Assembly (NCBI GenBank): GCA_945485605.1
Contig: CALYSG010000011.1
Coordinates: 1-20,335 of the forward strand
Origin: an uncultured Clostridia bacterium
GTDB taxonomy: Bacteria > Bacillota > Clostridia > Oscillospirales > CAG-272
Length of the DNA: 20,335 bases
Direction: 5' to 3'
Program-made: the position numbers and the translations under genes
Shown here: piece after piece, positions 7,362-14,998 of the stretch
Numbering within the stretch: position 1 is the stretch's first letter
Layout: the number at the start of each line of letters is the position of its first letter
The notes under the pieces: generated by a model
The model's database searches: none
Told to the model about the DNA's origin: nothing
What the model saw: the letters and a program-made list of their open reading frames with translations, nothing else

Positions 7362-8920
7362 TTTATCGCATCCTTTTCGATCCAGGAGATAAGCTCATCA
7401 AGGTGAGAAAATCCCGGAAATTCGGCGGCGTGGATCTTCTTTCTCTGCGCGTTTGTGATCGTAAGTCCCGTGGCGTAGTCGAGCTGGCGCGGCTCGTATT
7501 CCTCGTTTTCTCTCTGGCGGGTCCAGTCGGTGTACTGCCATGTCGCCTCGCGCGCGTCATCTCTCCACGGGCGCCTTTCCCAGTAATAAGCCCTGAACGG
7601 GTCGCGGTTCAGATTCATCTTCTCAAGCAGCTCGTCGTGAAGTGCGTTGCGCTTTTCTCTGTACGACGTATCGTTTATGAGGTTACGGCACTCATACGGA
7701 TCGGCATCAAGGTCATAAAGCTCGTCGTCCGAGAGCAGGTTTATTACGAGCTTCATATTATCCTTTACGATACATCTCATGAGCTGAAGCCCGCCGTAAA
7801 AGTCGTGATCGAGCTCAAAGCGCCCGAATTCGATGAGAAAGGACTCGTCGGCGGGTGCGTCAAGATCCTCGGTGGTCTTAAGTATGCTTCCGCCCTCAAA
7901 CTGGCGCGGTATCGGAAGCCCGAAGTATTCCATGACCGTCGGGCAGACATTTATATGTGAGACCGGCTGACGGTCGTAGACCTTGCCGCGCAGACCCTCG
8001 GGGTTTCTTATTATGAACGGTATCCTTGCGACGTCGTCATAGGCTGCGGGACCTTTTGCAAAGAGGCAGTGACTGCCGAGAAGGTCGCCGTGGTCGGATG
8101 TATACATTATCATGGCGTCCTTCGGTGCGGCGTCGGCGACCTTGCCTATAAGGCTGTCGACGTAGGAATTGCAACCGAAGAAATATTTCTGTTTTATAGT
8201 GAATTTATCCCGGTCGGGGAAGGGCTTTTGCGCCGCCCAGACCTTTTGATGTATCGGTTTGTTCTCAAGTGTGTCGTAGACCGCGGGGGTCTTCGGAAAT
8301 TCGTAGTCGGCGTACATCGAGGCGTAGGGCTGCGGGCAGAGGAAGGGACCGTGCGGCTCATCAAAGGAAACGACGAGGAAGTAGTCGTCGTCCTTGTGCT
8401 TCTCCATATAGTCAAGGGCGCGCTCCGCAACGCGGTAGCCGTAAGTGAATGACGGCTCGACGTCCTCGTAATCCATAGTCTGCGGAAGCCTTGACTTTAT
8501 CCTGTCGTGGTCATTCGGAAGCTCCTCGATATAGCGGCGCATATCGTACCAGTAATCGGGATCCCACCCGTCGGGGCAGATACCGTTGCCGAAATAGTCG
8601 CAACCGTCAAGGTGCCATTTGCCTATATACGCGGTATTTATTCCGTTATCGTGAAGCCTCTGACCTATCGTATGAACATTGTCACCGAGAGCCATGCTGT
8701 TCGCCCAAGAGCCGTTCGAAGACGGGTAGAGCCCCGTAAACAGGCATGATCGGGCGGGACCGCAGACGGGCTGAGCCGTGTAGGCTCTCTCGTATCTGAC
8801 ACCATCTGCGGCGAGACGGTCAAGACAGGGCGTCCTAAGCCCGGTCTCGCGATAGCAGTTTACCATATCCCATCTCTGGGTATCCGTCATTATGAATACG
8901 AGCTGTTTTTTCTTTTCCAT
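7358..8920 (-). CDS. Cytoplasmic Cys-type sulfatase
   Basis: A 520-residue alkaline-phosphatase-superfamily sulfatase, hydrolysing sulfate esters. The N-terminal metal site is MTDTQRWDM (about residues 11-19). The formylglycine motif is C53-G-P-A-R, followed by SCLFTGLYPSS. GKWHLDG lies around residue 100, and the second metal site TSDHGDLLGSH is near residue 275. The catalytic residue is cysteine, so maturation to formylglycine should need an anaerobic sulfatase-maturating radical SAM enzyme, which is not in this window. There is no signal peptide, so it should act in the cytoplasm on imported small substrates. AAGGA lies 10 bases before the ATG; 24 bases separate it from the FAD gene upstream. 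Downstream it overlaps the exporter gene. The substrate is unknown; a sulfated sugar would fit its hexosaminidase neighbour. Confidence 0.92.
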   Translation of the reverse strand: MEKKKQLVFIMTDTQRWDMVNCYRETGLRTPCLDRLAADGVRYERAYTAQPVCGPARSCLFTGLYPSSNGSWANSMALGDNVHTIGQRLHDNGINTAYIGKWHLDGCDYFGNGICPDGWDPDYWYDMRRYIEELPNDHDRIKSRLPQTMDYEDVEPSFTYGYRVAERALDYMEKHKDDDYFLVVSFDEPHGPFLCPQPYASMYADYEFPKTPAVYDTLENKPIHQKVWAAQKPFPDRDKFTIKQKYFFGCNSYVDSLIGKVADAAPKDAMIMYTSDHGDLLGSHCLFAKGPAAYDDVARIPFIIRNPEGLRGKVYDRQPVSHINVCPTVMEYFGLPIPRQFEGGSILKTTEDLDAPADESFLIEFGRFELDHDFYGGLQLMRCIVKDNMKLVINLLSDDELYDLDADPYECRNLINDTSYREKRNALHDELLEKMNLNRDPFRAYYWERRPWRDDAREATWQYTDWTRQRENEEYEPRQLDYATGLTITNAQRKKIHAAEFPGFSHLDELISWIEKDAIK

Positions 8921-8944
8921 ATGATATTATTCCTTGCAAAAAAG

Positions 8945-10333
8945 TCAGGAGAGCTTTCTGCCCATGAGGACGCCCATGACGGATGCCATCATGAGTCCGC
9001 GGGTCCAGCCCGACGAGTCTCCGAGGCAGTGCAGACCTTCGACATTGGTGTTGAAATCCTCATCCATCCTTATGCGGTTGCTGTAGAACTTCAGCTCGGG
9101 CGAGTAGAGCAGGGTCTCGTAGGAGGCAAAGCCGGGGACTACCTGATCGACGGCCTCTATGAAGTTTATGATATTCGTCATGGTGCGGTAGGGTATCGCG
9201 GCGGTGATATCGCCGGCGACCGCGTCGGGAAGGGTAGGCTTTACGTTCGACTGTGCAAGCTCCTTTGCCCATGTTCTCTTACCGTCAAGGATATCTCCGT
9301 ACCTTTGGACAAGGATATGACCGGCTCCGAGCATATTTGACAGCTCGCCTATCTTCTGCGCGTAGGCTATCGGCTGGTTGAAGGGCTGGTTGAAGTTGTG
9401 CGAGCAGAGGATCGCGACGTTCGTGTTGCTCGACTTGAAATCCTTATAGGAGTGACCGTTTACGACGGCAAGGTCGTTGTCGTAATTTTCCTGGCTTACA
9501 AATCCCCCGGGGTTCTGGCAGAAGGTCCTGACCTTGTTCTTGAAGGGACGGGGATAGCCTATCAGCTTCGATTCGTAGAGGACCTTGTTGACCGTCTCCA
9601 TGACCTCGTTGCGCACCTCGACTCTGACGCCGATATCGACCGTACCCGGCTGATGCGCGATGTTGTAGGCGGCGCAGATCTTCTCGAGCCAGTCGGCTCC
9701 GCGCCGTCCGGCGGCTATGACGGTGTTGTCGGCAAGGATCTCTGTCTCGTTGCCGTTTATCATGGCGACGATGCCGAGGCACTTGCCGTCCTTGAGGATT
9801 ATGTTACTGCACTCACAGCCGAAGAGTATCTCGACGCCGTTGTTCAGAAGGTACTGCTCGATGGCGTAGTATATCTCGTGGTTCTTTTCTGTTCCGAGGT
9901 GGCGTATCGGGCAGTCTACAAGGCGCAGACCGGCTCGGATGGCGTTGCGGCGGATCTCCTTGACCTCTTCGTCGTTGTTGAGCCCCTCGATATTCTCGTC
10001 GGCTCCGAATTCAAGGTATATTTTGTCGGTGTAATCGATCGTCTGCTGTACGAGATCCTCTCCGACAAGGTTCGGAAGGTCGCCGCCGACAGATGCCGAG
10101 AGCGAGAGCTTTCCGTCGGAGAATGCGCCGGCGCCCGAAAATCCGGTTGTGATGTGGCAGTAGGGCTTGCAGTTCATGCAGTGCCCGGTCTTAGCCTTCG
10201 GGCAGCTTCTCTTTTCGACGGCTTTGCCCTTCTCGACAATGAGTATCTTTTTTTTGCTTCCGCGGCGGAGCATCTCGATGGCGGTGAAGATCCCGGCGGG
10301 ACCCGCACCGACGATTAAGGTATCGTATTTCAT
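8945..10333 (-). CDS. FAD-dependent dehydrogenase (COG2509-like)
   Basis: A 462-residue flavoprotein with an N-terminal dinucleotide-binding fold: VGAGPAGIF at about residues 8-16 and a beta-strand ending LIVEKGK. A short Cys-rich segment follows (C44, C52, C55, C59), then GFSGAGAFSDGKL. Later blocks include VIAAGRRGADWLEK and a C-terminal LHCLGDSSGWTRGLMMASVMG, which would contact FAD. This layout fits the FAD-dependent dehydrogenases of anaerobes usually annotated only as NAD(P)/FAD-dependent oxidoreductase. The physiological substrate is not known. AAAAGGA stands 8 bases before the ATG, and the gap to the hexosaminidase gene is 22 bases. The operon position does not reveal its role; it may be an unrelated passenger. 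Confidence 0.88.
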   Translation of the reverse strand: MKYDTLIVGAGPAGIFTAIEMLRRGSKKKILIVEKGKAVEKRSCPKAKTGHCMNCKPYCHITTGFSGAGAFSDGKLSLSASVGGDLPNLVGEDLVQQTIDYTDKIYLEFGADENIEGLNNDEEVKEIRRNAIRAGLRLVDCPIRHLGTEKNHEIYYAIEQYLLNNGVEILFGCECSNIILKDGKCLGIVAMINGNETEILADNTVIAAGRRGADWLEKICAAYNIAHQPGTVDIGVRVEVRNEVMETVNKVLYESKLIGYPRPFKNKVRTFCQNPGGFVSQENYDNDLAVVNGHSYKDFKSSNTNVAILCSHNFNQPFNQPIAYAQKIGELSNMLGAGHILVQRYGDILDGKRTWAKELAQSNVKPTLPDAVAGDITAAIPYRTMTNIINFIEAVDQVVPGFASYETLLYSPELKFYSNRIRMDEDFNTNVEGLHCLGDSSGWTRGLMMASVMGVLMGRKLS

Positions 10334-10355
10334 TTTTTATATCCTTTTCATTTTA

Positions 10356-11384
10356 TTATCCGATGATTCCGAGATTGATCTTTTGATCAAGTATTCGGAG
10401 GACCGATTCGTCTATGCGGCGTTCGGTAAGTGTGCCGTCGGCTATTGCCGCACGGACAGCGGGGATCTGACACTCGTAGCTTGAGCAGCAAAGAAGGTCG
10501 TTTCCGGCGAGAAGCGCAGCGACTGCCGCCTCGCTGCCCCCGGTGAACTGCGTAATGCCGCCCATGTCAAGAGAGTCGGTGACAATAACGCCCGAAAAGC
10601 CCAGCTCTTTTCTGAGTATCCGGTGTACCTCGGGTGAGAGCGAAGCGGGGCGTTCCGCATCCATGCAGTCGACTATTATGTGCGCGACCATGACCATTCC
10701 GGCGCCGGCGTTGATACCTCCGAGGAAGGGGAGGTAGTCGGAGGATTCAAAATCGCCTTTCGTGCGCTTTTTGTCTCGGGCGATACCCGTGTGGGTGTCG
10801 ACATTGTCTCCGTAGCCCGGGAAATGCTTGAGCGAACAGCACATACGCATACGTTTCATCTCGTCGACGATCGCGGCGGCGCACTTTGCGGACGTTTCGG
10901 CGTCCTGGCCGAAGGTCCGGTGGTATATGTAATTTGTACTGTCAAAGGACAGGTCGCAGACAGGTGCGTAGTTAAGGTTTATTCCGAGCGAACCGAGGAA
11001 TTTGCACTTTGCTTTTGTATCGGCGGTGAGCGCATCAAGCCCTCCGCGCGAAAATACGGTCGCGGGAGCTTCAAAGGGAGTCTCGCGAAGGCTCGCGAAC
11101 CTGCTTGCGCGGACGACGTTTCCGCCTTCTTCATCGACGGCTACGAACATAGGCAGCTCGGACGCCGCCTGATAGCTCTCGATCTCGCGCCTGACCTCCT
11201 CGGGCGTCTTGCCAATGCCGGTCTTATCGTCTCCGAAGTCGACCGCATAAAGTGTAAATCCTCCGAGGTGATATTTCCTGACAGCCTCTGCCGCGCCCTT
11301 TTGCGGACAGCGGACGATGAAGAGCTGACCTATCTTCTCGTCAAGGGACATAGAGCCGAGTATCTGATATGCCCGGGAATTCAT
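10356..11384 (-). CDS. nagZ: Beta-N-acetylhexosaminidase, GH3 (NagZ-like)
   Basis: A 342-residue single-domain GH3 enzyme, the usual size of NagZ, which removes terminal N-acetylglucosamine from muropeptides or chitooligosaccharides. The signature KHFPGYGDNVDTH (residues 186-198) carries the Asp-His acid/base dyad (D196, H198) typical of the NagZ branch. The nucleophile is D270 in VIVTDSLDMGG. VDEEGG (about 83-88) and LNYAPVCDLSFD are also family blocks. ATG at 11384 is chosen because GGAGGT lies six bases upstream; the reading frame extends further but across the promoter. No signal peptide is visible, so a cytoplasmic role in wall-fragment or amino-sugar salvage is likely. It is the first gene of the five-gene operon. 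Confidence 0.92.
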   Translation of the reverse strand: MNSRAYQILGSMSLDEKIGQLFIVRCPQKGAAEAVRKYHLGGFTLYAVDFGDDKTGIGKTPEEVRREIESYQAASELPMFVAVDEEGGNVVRASRFASLRETPFEAPATVFSRGGLDALTADTKAKCKFLGSLGINLNYAPVCDLSFDSTNYIYHRTFGQDAETSAKCAAAIVDEMKRMRMCCSLKHFPGYGDNVDTHTGIARDKKRTKGDFESSDYLPFLGGINAGAGMVMVAHIIVDCMDAERPASLSPEVHRILRKELGFSGVIVTDSLDMGGITQFTGGSEAAVAALLAGNDLLCCSSYECQIPAVRAAIADGTLTERRIDESVLRILDQKINLGIIG

Positions 11385-11421
11385 ACAAGCACCTCCTGCG
11401 CGATTTTTCTCATACTCTTCT

Positions 11422-11450
11422 ATTATAACCCAAAATGCAAAAAAAAGCAA
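11422..11450 (-). promoter_or_regulatory. Sigma-A promoter of the nagZ operon
   Basis: A -10 TATAAT (11427-11422) with a weak -35 TTGCTT (11450-11445) at 17-bp spacing on the minus strand. It lies between the phage-cassette terminator and the nagZ ribosome binding site, with an untranslated leader of about 30 bases. Confidence 0.7.
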
Positions 11451-11531
11451 GCACTTTCTGAGGTTGCTTTGCGGATAAAAGAGACGTGTGGGCGGGTGAC
11501 GATTTTCGCCGCGAATCACAACAAAAGCAAA

Positions 11532-11567
11532 CCCCCACACCGGGATGACTTTTTTCCGGTGTGGGGG
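11532..11567 (-). terminator. Strong stem-loop terminator of the phage cassette
   Basis: CCCCCACACCGG (11532-11543) and CCGGTGTGGGGG (11556-11567) form a perfect 12-bp stem with a 12-base loop. On the minus strand it is followed by TTTGCTTTTGTTG. It lies about 60 bases beyond the last cassette gene and should stop cassette transcription before nagZ. A TTTT on the plus side may allow bidirectional use. Confidence 0.8.
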
Positions 11568-11629
11568 AGGTTTTCGAAGATAAAAAGATCAGATCGTTTG
11601 TTGACGTGATCGGCAGGGACTCCTGCCTC

Positions 11630-12016
11630 TTACCTATACATATTCTTGATCTTCCCGAGCCTTGCGGGGATCTCGGTTATCGCAGCCGAGAGCGAATCGC
11701 AGTATTTTGCGAAGAGCGAGTCCGAACGGCTCTCATCCTCTTCAAATATGAGCATGGCGGCAAGGTAGTATGCCGCTGCCGATGCAAACCGCGGGGAAAG
11801 AGGGAATTCGGCACTCAGGTCGAGGAAGACCTCGCTGAAGGATGGCTGAGCCGAGAGCGCGTGAGTTTCCCTGAAGTCCCTGTCTGCCTGCGCCGCGTCA
11901 CAGCAGAATGCGGCGACGATATAGGGGGCGCGGTCTGCGTAATCGCTGTCAGAGCCGTTGTCGGCGGGCTCGCCGAGAAGCCGCAGTGCCGAATCGTATA
12001 TATCCTTAACGGTCAT
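11630..12016 (-). CDS. Phage head-tail connector candidate
   Basis: A 128-residue, mostly helical, acidic protein directly downstream of the major capsid gene. It starts TVKDIYDSALRLLGE, has a central YIVAAFCCDAAQADRDFRE and ends KIKNMYR. The position matches gp4 of P22 or the gp6-like adaptor of HK97-type phages, small helical proteins that close the portal after DNA packaging. Helical pattern, size and position support the call; no diagnostic motif is seen. GGAGG lies 8 bases before the ATG. It is the last gene of the cassette, and the expected next tail genes are absent. Confidence 0.6.
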   Translation of the reverse strand: MTVKDIYDSALRLLGEPADNGSDSDYADRAPYIVAAFCCDAAQADRDFRETHALSAQPSFSEVFLDLSAEFPLSPRFASAAAYYLAAMLIFEEDESRSDSLFAKYCDSLSAAITEIPARLGKIKNMYR

Positions 12017-12040
12017 ACTTACTGCCTCCTGCCTTTATTA

Positions 12041-12883
12041 TCAGGCGACGCCGAGGTTGAGGAGCACCAGCTCGTCGGCGTATACTATCTTTGCACCGTA
12101 GAGATGCAGGCCCTTTACGGCGTCGGCGAATCTCGCCTCCGGACGGTAGGCGTTGATCTCCGAGAGCTGATCTGCGAATGCGATCGCGCGCTTCGTTCTC
12201 ATGAAGCACTTGTGGTAGACGACGTTGGTCGATGAATCCCTGACCGACTTTACGTTGCCCGAGACGTATATCTTGCAGCCCGCGATCGTGCCGAGGACGC
12301 CGCCGCTGAGTGCCGAATCCTTTACGTCGTTCGAGAGATTGACCTTTGCCTTCAGTATGAGAGAGGCGATCTGCGGGGAGATCTCTATGACGATCTCCTC
12401 GTTATCACCGACGTTGCCGTCGTAGAGCTTCTCTCTGCCCTTGATGATCTCGTCAATGACGTTCGCGGCGGTTGTGGCGGCGTTCGTGATGGTCTTTTCG
12501 GCGGAGACGTTCTTATACATATCGAAGACGTAGGAATCCGCGTCGTTGGCGAGAGCCGCTGCGGCGACTCTCATGGCAGCCTGCATGAGCTTCGGGGTGC
12601 ACTGAGCGCGGTCGATGTCGTCTATCTGGAAATTGAAGGCGCGGGCGCGGTCGATGGTAAGCTCTACAGCGGTGTCACTGAGAGTCTGAGTCGACATATC
12701 GGTGTTTTTCGTATAGTCGAAGATGTTGATGTCTCCGACGCCGCAGATCTTGACCTTGTTGCCCATCTCCTTGATTTCGCCGTCGAAATCGCGGTTGCAG
12801 TTGTTTACCGCGACGTATTTTTTGTCAAGTGCCTCGTAAAGGGTCTCGCTCCATACGGTGGGAAGAAAATTCGAAATAGCCAT
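12041..12883 (-). CDS. Phage major capsid protein
   Basis: A 280-residue protein that I read as the HK97-fold coat protein, in a P22-coat-like branch. It begins AISNFLPTVWSETLYEALDKKYV, a start typical of coat proteins without a cleaved scaffolding domain. TVELTIDRARAFNFQIDDIDRAQ-type text (about residues 75-95) matches the blocks seen in many Firmicute phage capsids. It continues with an Ala-rich helix (AAMRVAAAALANDADSYVFD) corresponding to the spine helix. IVIEISPQIASLILKAK and GTIAGCKIYVSGNV near the C-terminus also fit the family. It sits immediately after the scaffold gene, whose stop codon overlaps its AAAGGA site. The frame is intact. Confidence 0.85.
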   Translation of the reverse strand: MAISNFLPTVWSETLYEALDKKYVAVNNCNRDFDGEIKEMGNKVKICGVGDINIFDYTKNTDMSTQTLSDTAVELTIDRARAFNFQIDDIDRAQCTPKLMQAAMRVAAAALANDADSYVFDMYKNVSAEKTITNAATTAANVIDEIIKGREKLYDGNVGDNEEIVIEISPQIASLILKAKVNLSNDVKDSALSGGVLGTIAGCKIYVSGNVKSVRDSSTNVVYHKCFMRTKRAIAFADQLSEINAYRPEARFADAVKGLHLYGAKIVYADELVLLNLGVA

Positions 12884-12898
12884 AATTAATTATTCCTT

Positions 12899-13426
12899 TC
12901 AGTTTATATTTTGATTTTTGAGTGATTCGAGAATGAGCGGATAGTTGTTTTTGACCTCACCGGGCGACATTTCGCGTATCTCCTCGATCGTGAGGTAGTT
13001 CACGGGAGCTTTTTTTACGTCGCCCGAAGAGAGCTTTTCGTTACTCTCGTTGACGGCGGTTGCTTTTGCGGCGGCAACGGTGCGCCTGAGCTTATAAAGG
13101 GCGCATGCGGCGGTAAGCGGAACGCCGCCCTTTACGCTGTCTAATACCTCGTCGGGGAGCTCGGAGATACTCATGTCAGGGAATAGCTCTCTGAACTGAG
13201 AATATTCCTTGTTGAGTTCTTCAAGGCGTCTGAATTCATCGACGAGAGCCTCGGCTGAGCTTTTTTCCGGAAGGTCGGATGCCGATTCGACGGCCGTTGT
13301 CTCATCGGCAAACGCCGGGCTCAGGGTTTCGGGAGCTTCCGCTTCGGCGGGAAGCGGCTCTGAGGTTATTTCGGCTGTGACCTCTTCGGCTGCCGTTGTT
13401 TCTGTCGTGATTGCTTCAGTTTCCAT
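12899..13426 (-). CDS. Phage scaffolding protein
   Basis: A 175-residue acidic protein between portal and coat genes, the place of the scaffold in P22-type clusters. Residues 1-60 are a low-complexity Thr/Glu/Ala/Pro stretch. Then follow a charged helical segment (VDEFRRLEELNKEYSQFRELFP), a short conserved-looking LPDEVLDSVKGG, an Ala-rich helix, and a C-terminal tail (YLTIEEIREMSPGEVKNNYPLI) similar to the ends of many Firmicute phage minor structural/scaffold proteins. ATG at 13426 is preferred because AAAGGA precedes it and it overlaps the portal end by only 11 bases; the in-frame ATG at 13471 lies deeper in the portal gene. A separate scaffold fits with the absence of a capsid maturation protease. 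Confidence 0.75.
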   Translation of the reverse strand: METEAITTETTAAEEVTAEITSEPLPAEAEAPETLSPAFADETTAVESASDLPEKSSAEALVDEFRRLEELNKEYSQFRELFPDMSISELPDEVLDSVKGGVPLTAACALYKLRRTVAAAKATAVNESNEKLSSGDVKKAPVNYLTIEEIREMSPGEVKNNYPLILESLKNQNIN

Positions 13427-14984
13427 CCGAGTTTTCCTTTCTTTCTTTTTTGCGTTTTCTGAGAGCTTCAAGGATATCGCTTCTGCCGTAGAGAACGCCG
13501 GGCGGGAGAAGTGCCACGTAGGTCTCGGCGTCGATCATACCGCCGTTAAAGAGCTTGTCAAGTATGCTCTGCGTAGTGATGAGAGCCGAGCCCTCCTCCT
13601 TGCCTATCTCGGCGGTAGCCGTTATATCGGAGGAATTGAGGCGGCTGAAGGCAGCCATTTCCGCGGCGGTCCCTCCGCTTTCGCGGCGACAAAGCAGCGG
13701 GCGCTCATCGGGGAAGAAGGCGATAAGCATATCTGCCCATATCGCGGCGAGCTCCGAAAGACAGCGCGAAAGCGAGGCTCTGACCTTCGAGAGCGGAAGG
13801 CGTGCCGATTCCTGCATGGCAAGGATCGCACTGGTGTTTGTCGGGTCGACATCTCCGAGGGCGGTCTTTGTCGCGCCGCACAGCTCCTTCGTTTCGGAAA
13901 CGGCGCTTTCGATAAGCTCAAGGTAGCCGTCCTGCATCTTGCCCGATCCGACGACCGATACCGCGTCGGCGATATTTCCGCCTCCGACGGCGGCGATTGC
14001 CTCGCCGACCTCGTTCGTCCATTCGGGGATCTTGCTCTTATCGTAGATGACTTTTGAGAATGCGGTGTTGGTCATGTGCTTCATCACCATGGCGTAGGCA
14101 AGATTTACGTACTTCTGATTCGGTATCAGCCCCGTGACGGGAGATGTTCCGTGGAAGCTGTCCTTTGTCGGAGTCCAGTTGAAGTATGCGATGGGATACA
14201 GCTTCATTTTCGTTGCCGCATGGCGTATAAGGCAATGCTTTACCGATTTCTCGAAGTGCACATAGCCGTTTTCACGGTAGAATTTGATTATGTAGGTCGC
14301 CTTTTTGTCGTCGGAGGACAGCTCCTGTGAGGAATAGTCACCCCCACCCGAGGAGGTGTCGCCGTCGGCGATTATCTTTTTGAGGTCGACAGAGGATACC
14401 CCGGCGCGTCTTGCCTCGCGGCGAAGGGCAGCCACGTTCTCTCTTCCCGAGAGGATGACATATTCCTGCGACTGAATGTCGGCGCGGTTGACGTCTGCGA
14501 CAAAGAAGTTGACATTGTCGACTCTTGCCGTGACTATATCGCCCGTGTAGTCTGTTCCGGTACGAGCCGAGGGATCCCAGTAGCAATAGAAGATCCCGTC
14601 GCCCGACAGCGCCGCGTCGAGAAGGCAGTCATATACGAGAGCGCCGAGCCTTTCCCGGTCCCAGCGGTAAGCGGCGTGACGGTTCAGTACATCTATTGCG
14701 TGATCGACCGTCTCGCGGAGCGCACGGCTCTCCTTGAAGGGAAGGTAGTCGTCGGCGTAGCTTATAGACACATCGCCGGAGGCGACCGTGCATACGAGGT
14801 AGTCGACGATCCTCTTTATTATGTTGAAAACCGGGCGGGGAAGGTCGGGAAGAGATGTGCCGTACCATTGGTCGCCGCGGTAGTATCTTTCGTTGCGGCG
14901 GACCGTGTCATAGAGCCCGATGCGGCGTTTGTAGTCTCTTCCCGCCTCAAACTGCCGCCATGCGAGCGTGTAAGATTTGTCCAT
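13416..14984 (-). CDS. Phage portal protein (P22-like)
   Basis: A 522-residue protein that would form the dodecameric DNA entry channel of the capsid. The text follows P22-type portals of Firmicute phages: an N-terminal RNERYYRGDQWYG, a Pro-rich LPRPVFNIIKRIVDYLV, and a wing region ending YPIAYFNWTPTKDSFHGTSPVTGLIPNQKYVN. A stem/crown helix follows (AMVMKHMTNTAFSKVIYDKSK), then DPTNTSAILAMQESARLPLSKVRASL. The very basic C-terminus (LRKRKKERKEN) could touch DNA. AAAGGA is 7 bases before the ATG, and the 598-aa gene ends 14 bases upstream. The frame is intact. Confidence 0.88.
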   Translation of the reverse strand: MDKSYTLAWRQFEAGRDYKRRIGLYDTVRRNERYYRGDQWYGTSLPDLPRPVFNIIKRIVDYLVCTVASGDVSISYADDYLPFKESRALRETVDHAIDVLNRHAAYRWDRERLGALVYDCLLDAALSGDGIFYCYWDPSARTGTDYTGDIVTARVDNVNFFVADVNRADIQSQEYVILSGRENVAALRREARRAGVSSVDLKKIIADGDTSSGGGDYSSQELSSDDKKATYIIKFYRENGYVHFEKSVKHCLIRHAATKMKLYPIAYFNWTPTKDSFHGTSPVTGLIPNQKYVNLAYAMVMKHMTNTAFSKVIYDKSKIPEWTNEVGEAIAAVGGGNIADAVSVVGSGKMQDGYLELIESAVSETKELCGATKTALGDVDPTNTSAILAMQESARLPLSKVRASLSRCLSELAAIWADMLIAFFPDERPLLCRRESGGTAAEMAAFSRLNSSDITATAEIGKEEGSALITTQSILDKLFNGGMIDAETYVALLPPGVLYGRSDILEALRKRKKERKENSDGN

Positions 14985-14998
14985 AAATGAATCCTTTC

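Noticed and set aside
9398..10318. 306-residue plus-strand open frame opposite the FAD dehydrogenase
   Set aside because: It is antisense to a gene with clear family motifs, has a Val/Asp/Leu-biased composition typical of a shadow frame, and has no ribosome binding site.
11385..11540. 52-residue N-terminal extension of the NagZ-like enzyme
   Set aside because: It crosses the promoter and the terminator stem; the GGAGGT site and family length support the start at 11384.
10680..11609. 309-residue plus-strand open frame opposite nagZ
   Set aside because: It runs through the nagZ promoter and the cassette terminator and shows no recognisable domain.
13209..14057. 282-residue plus-strand open frame opposite the scaffold and portal genes
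   Set aside because: It is antisense to two structural genes, with Ser/Ala-rich text mirroring their codons; no start signal.
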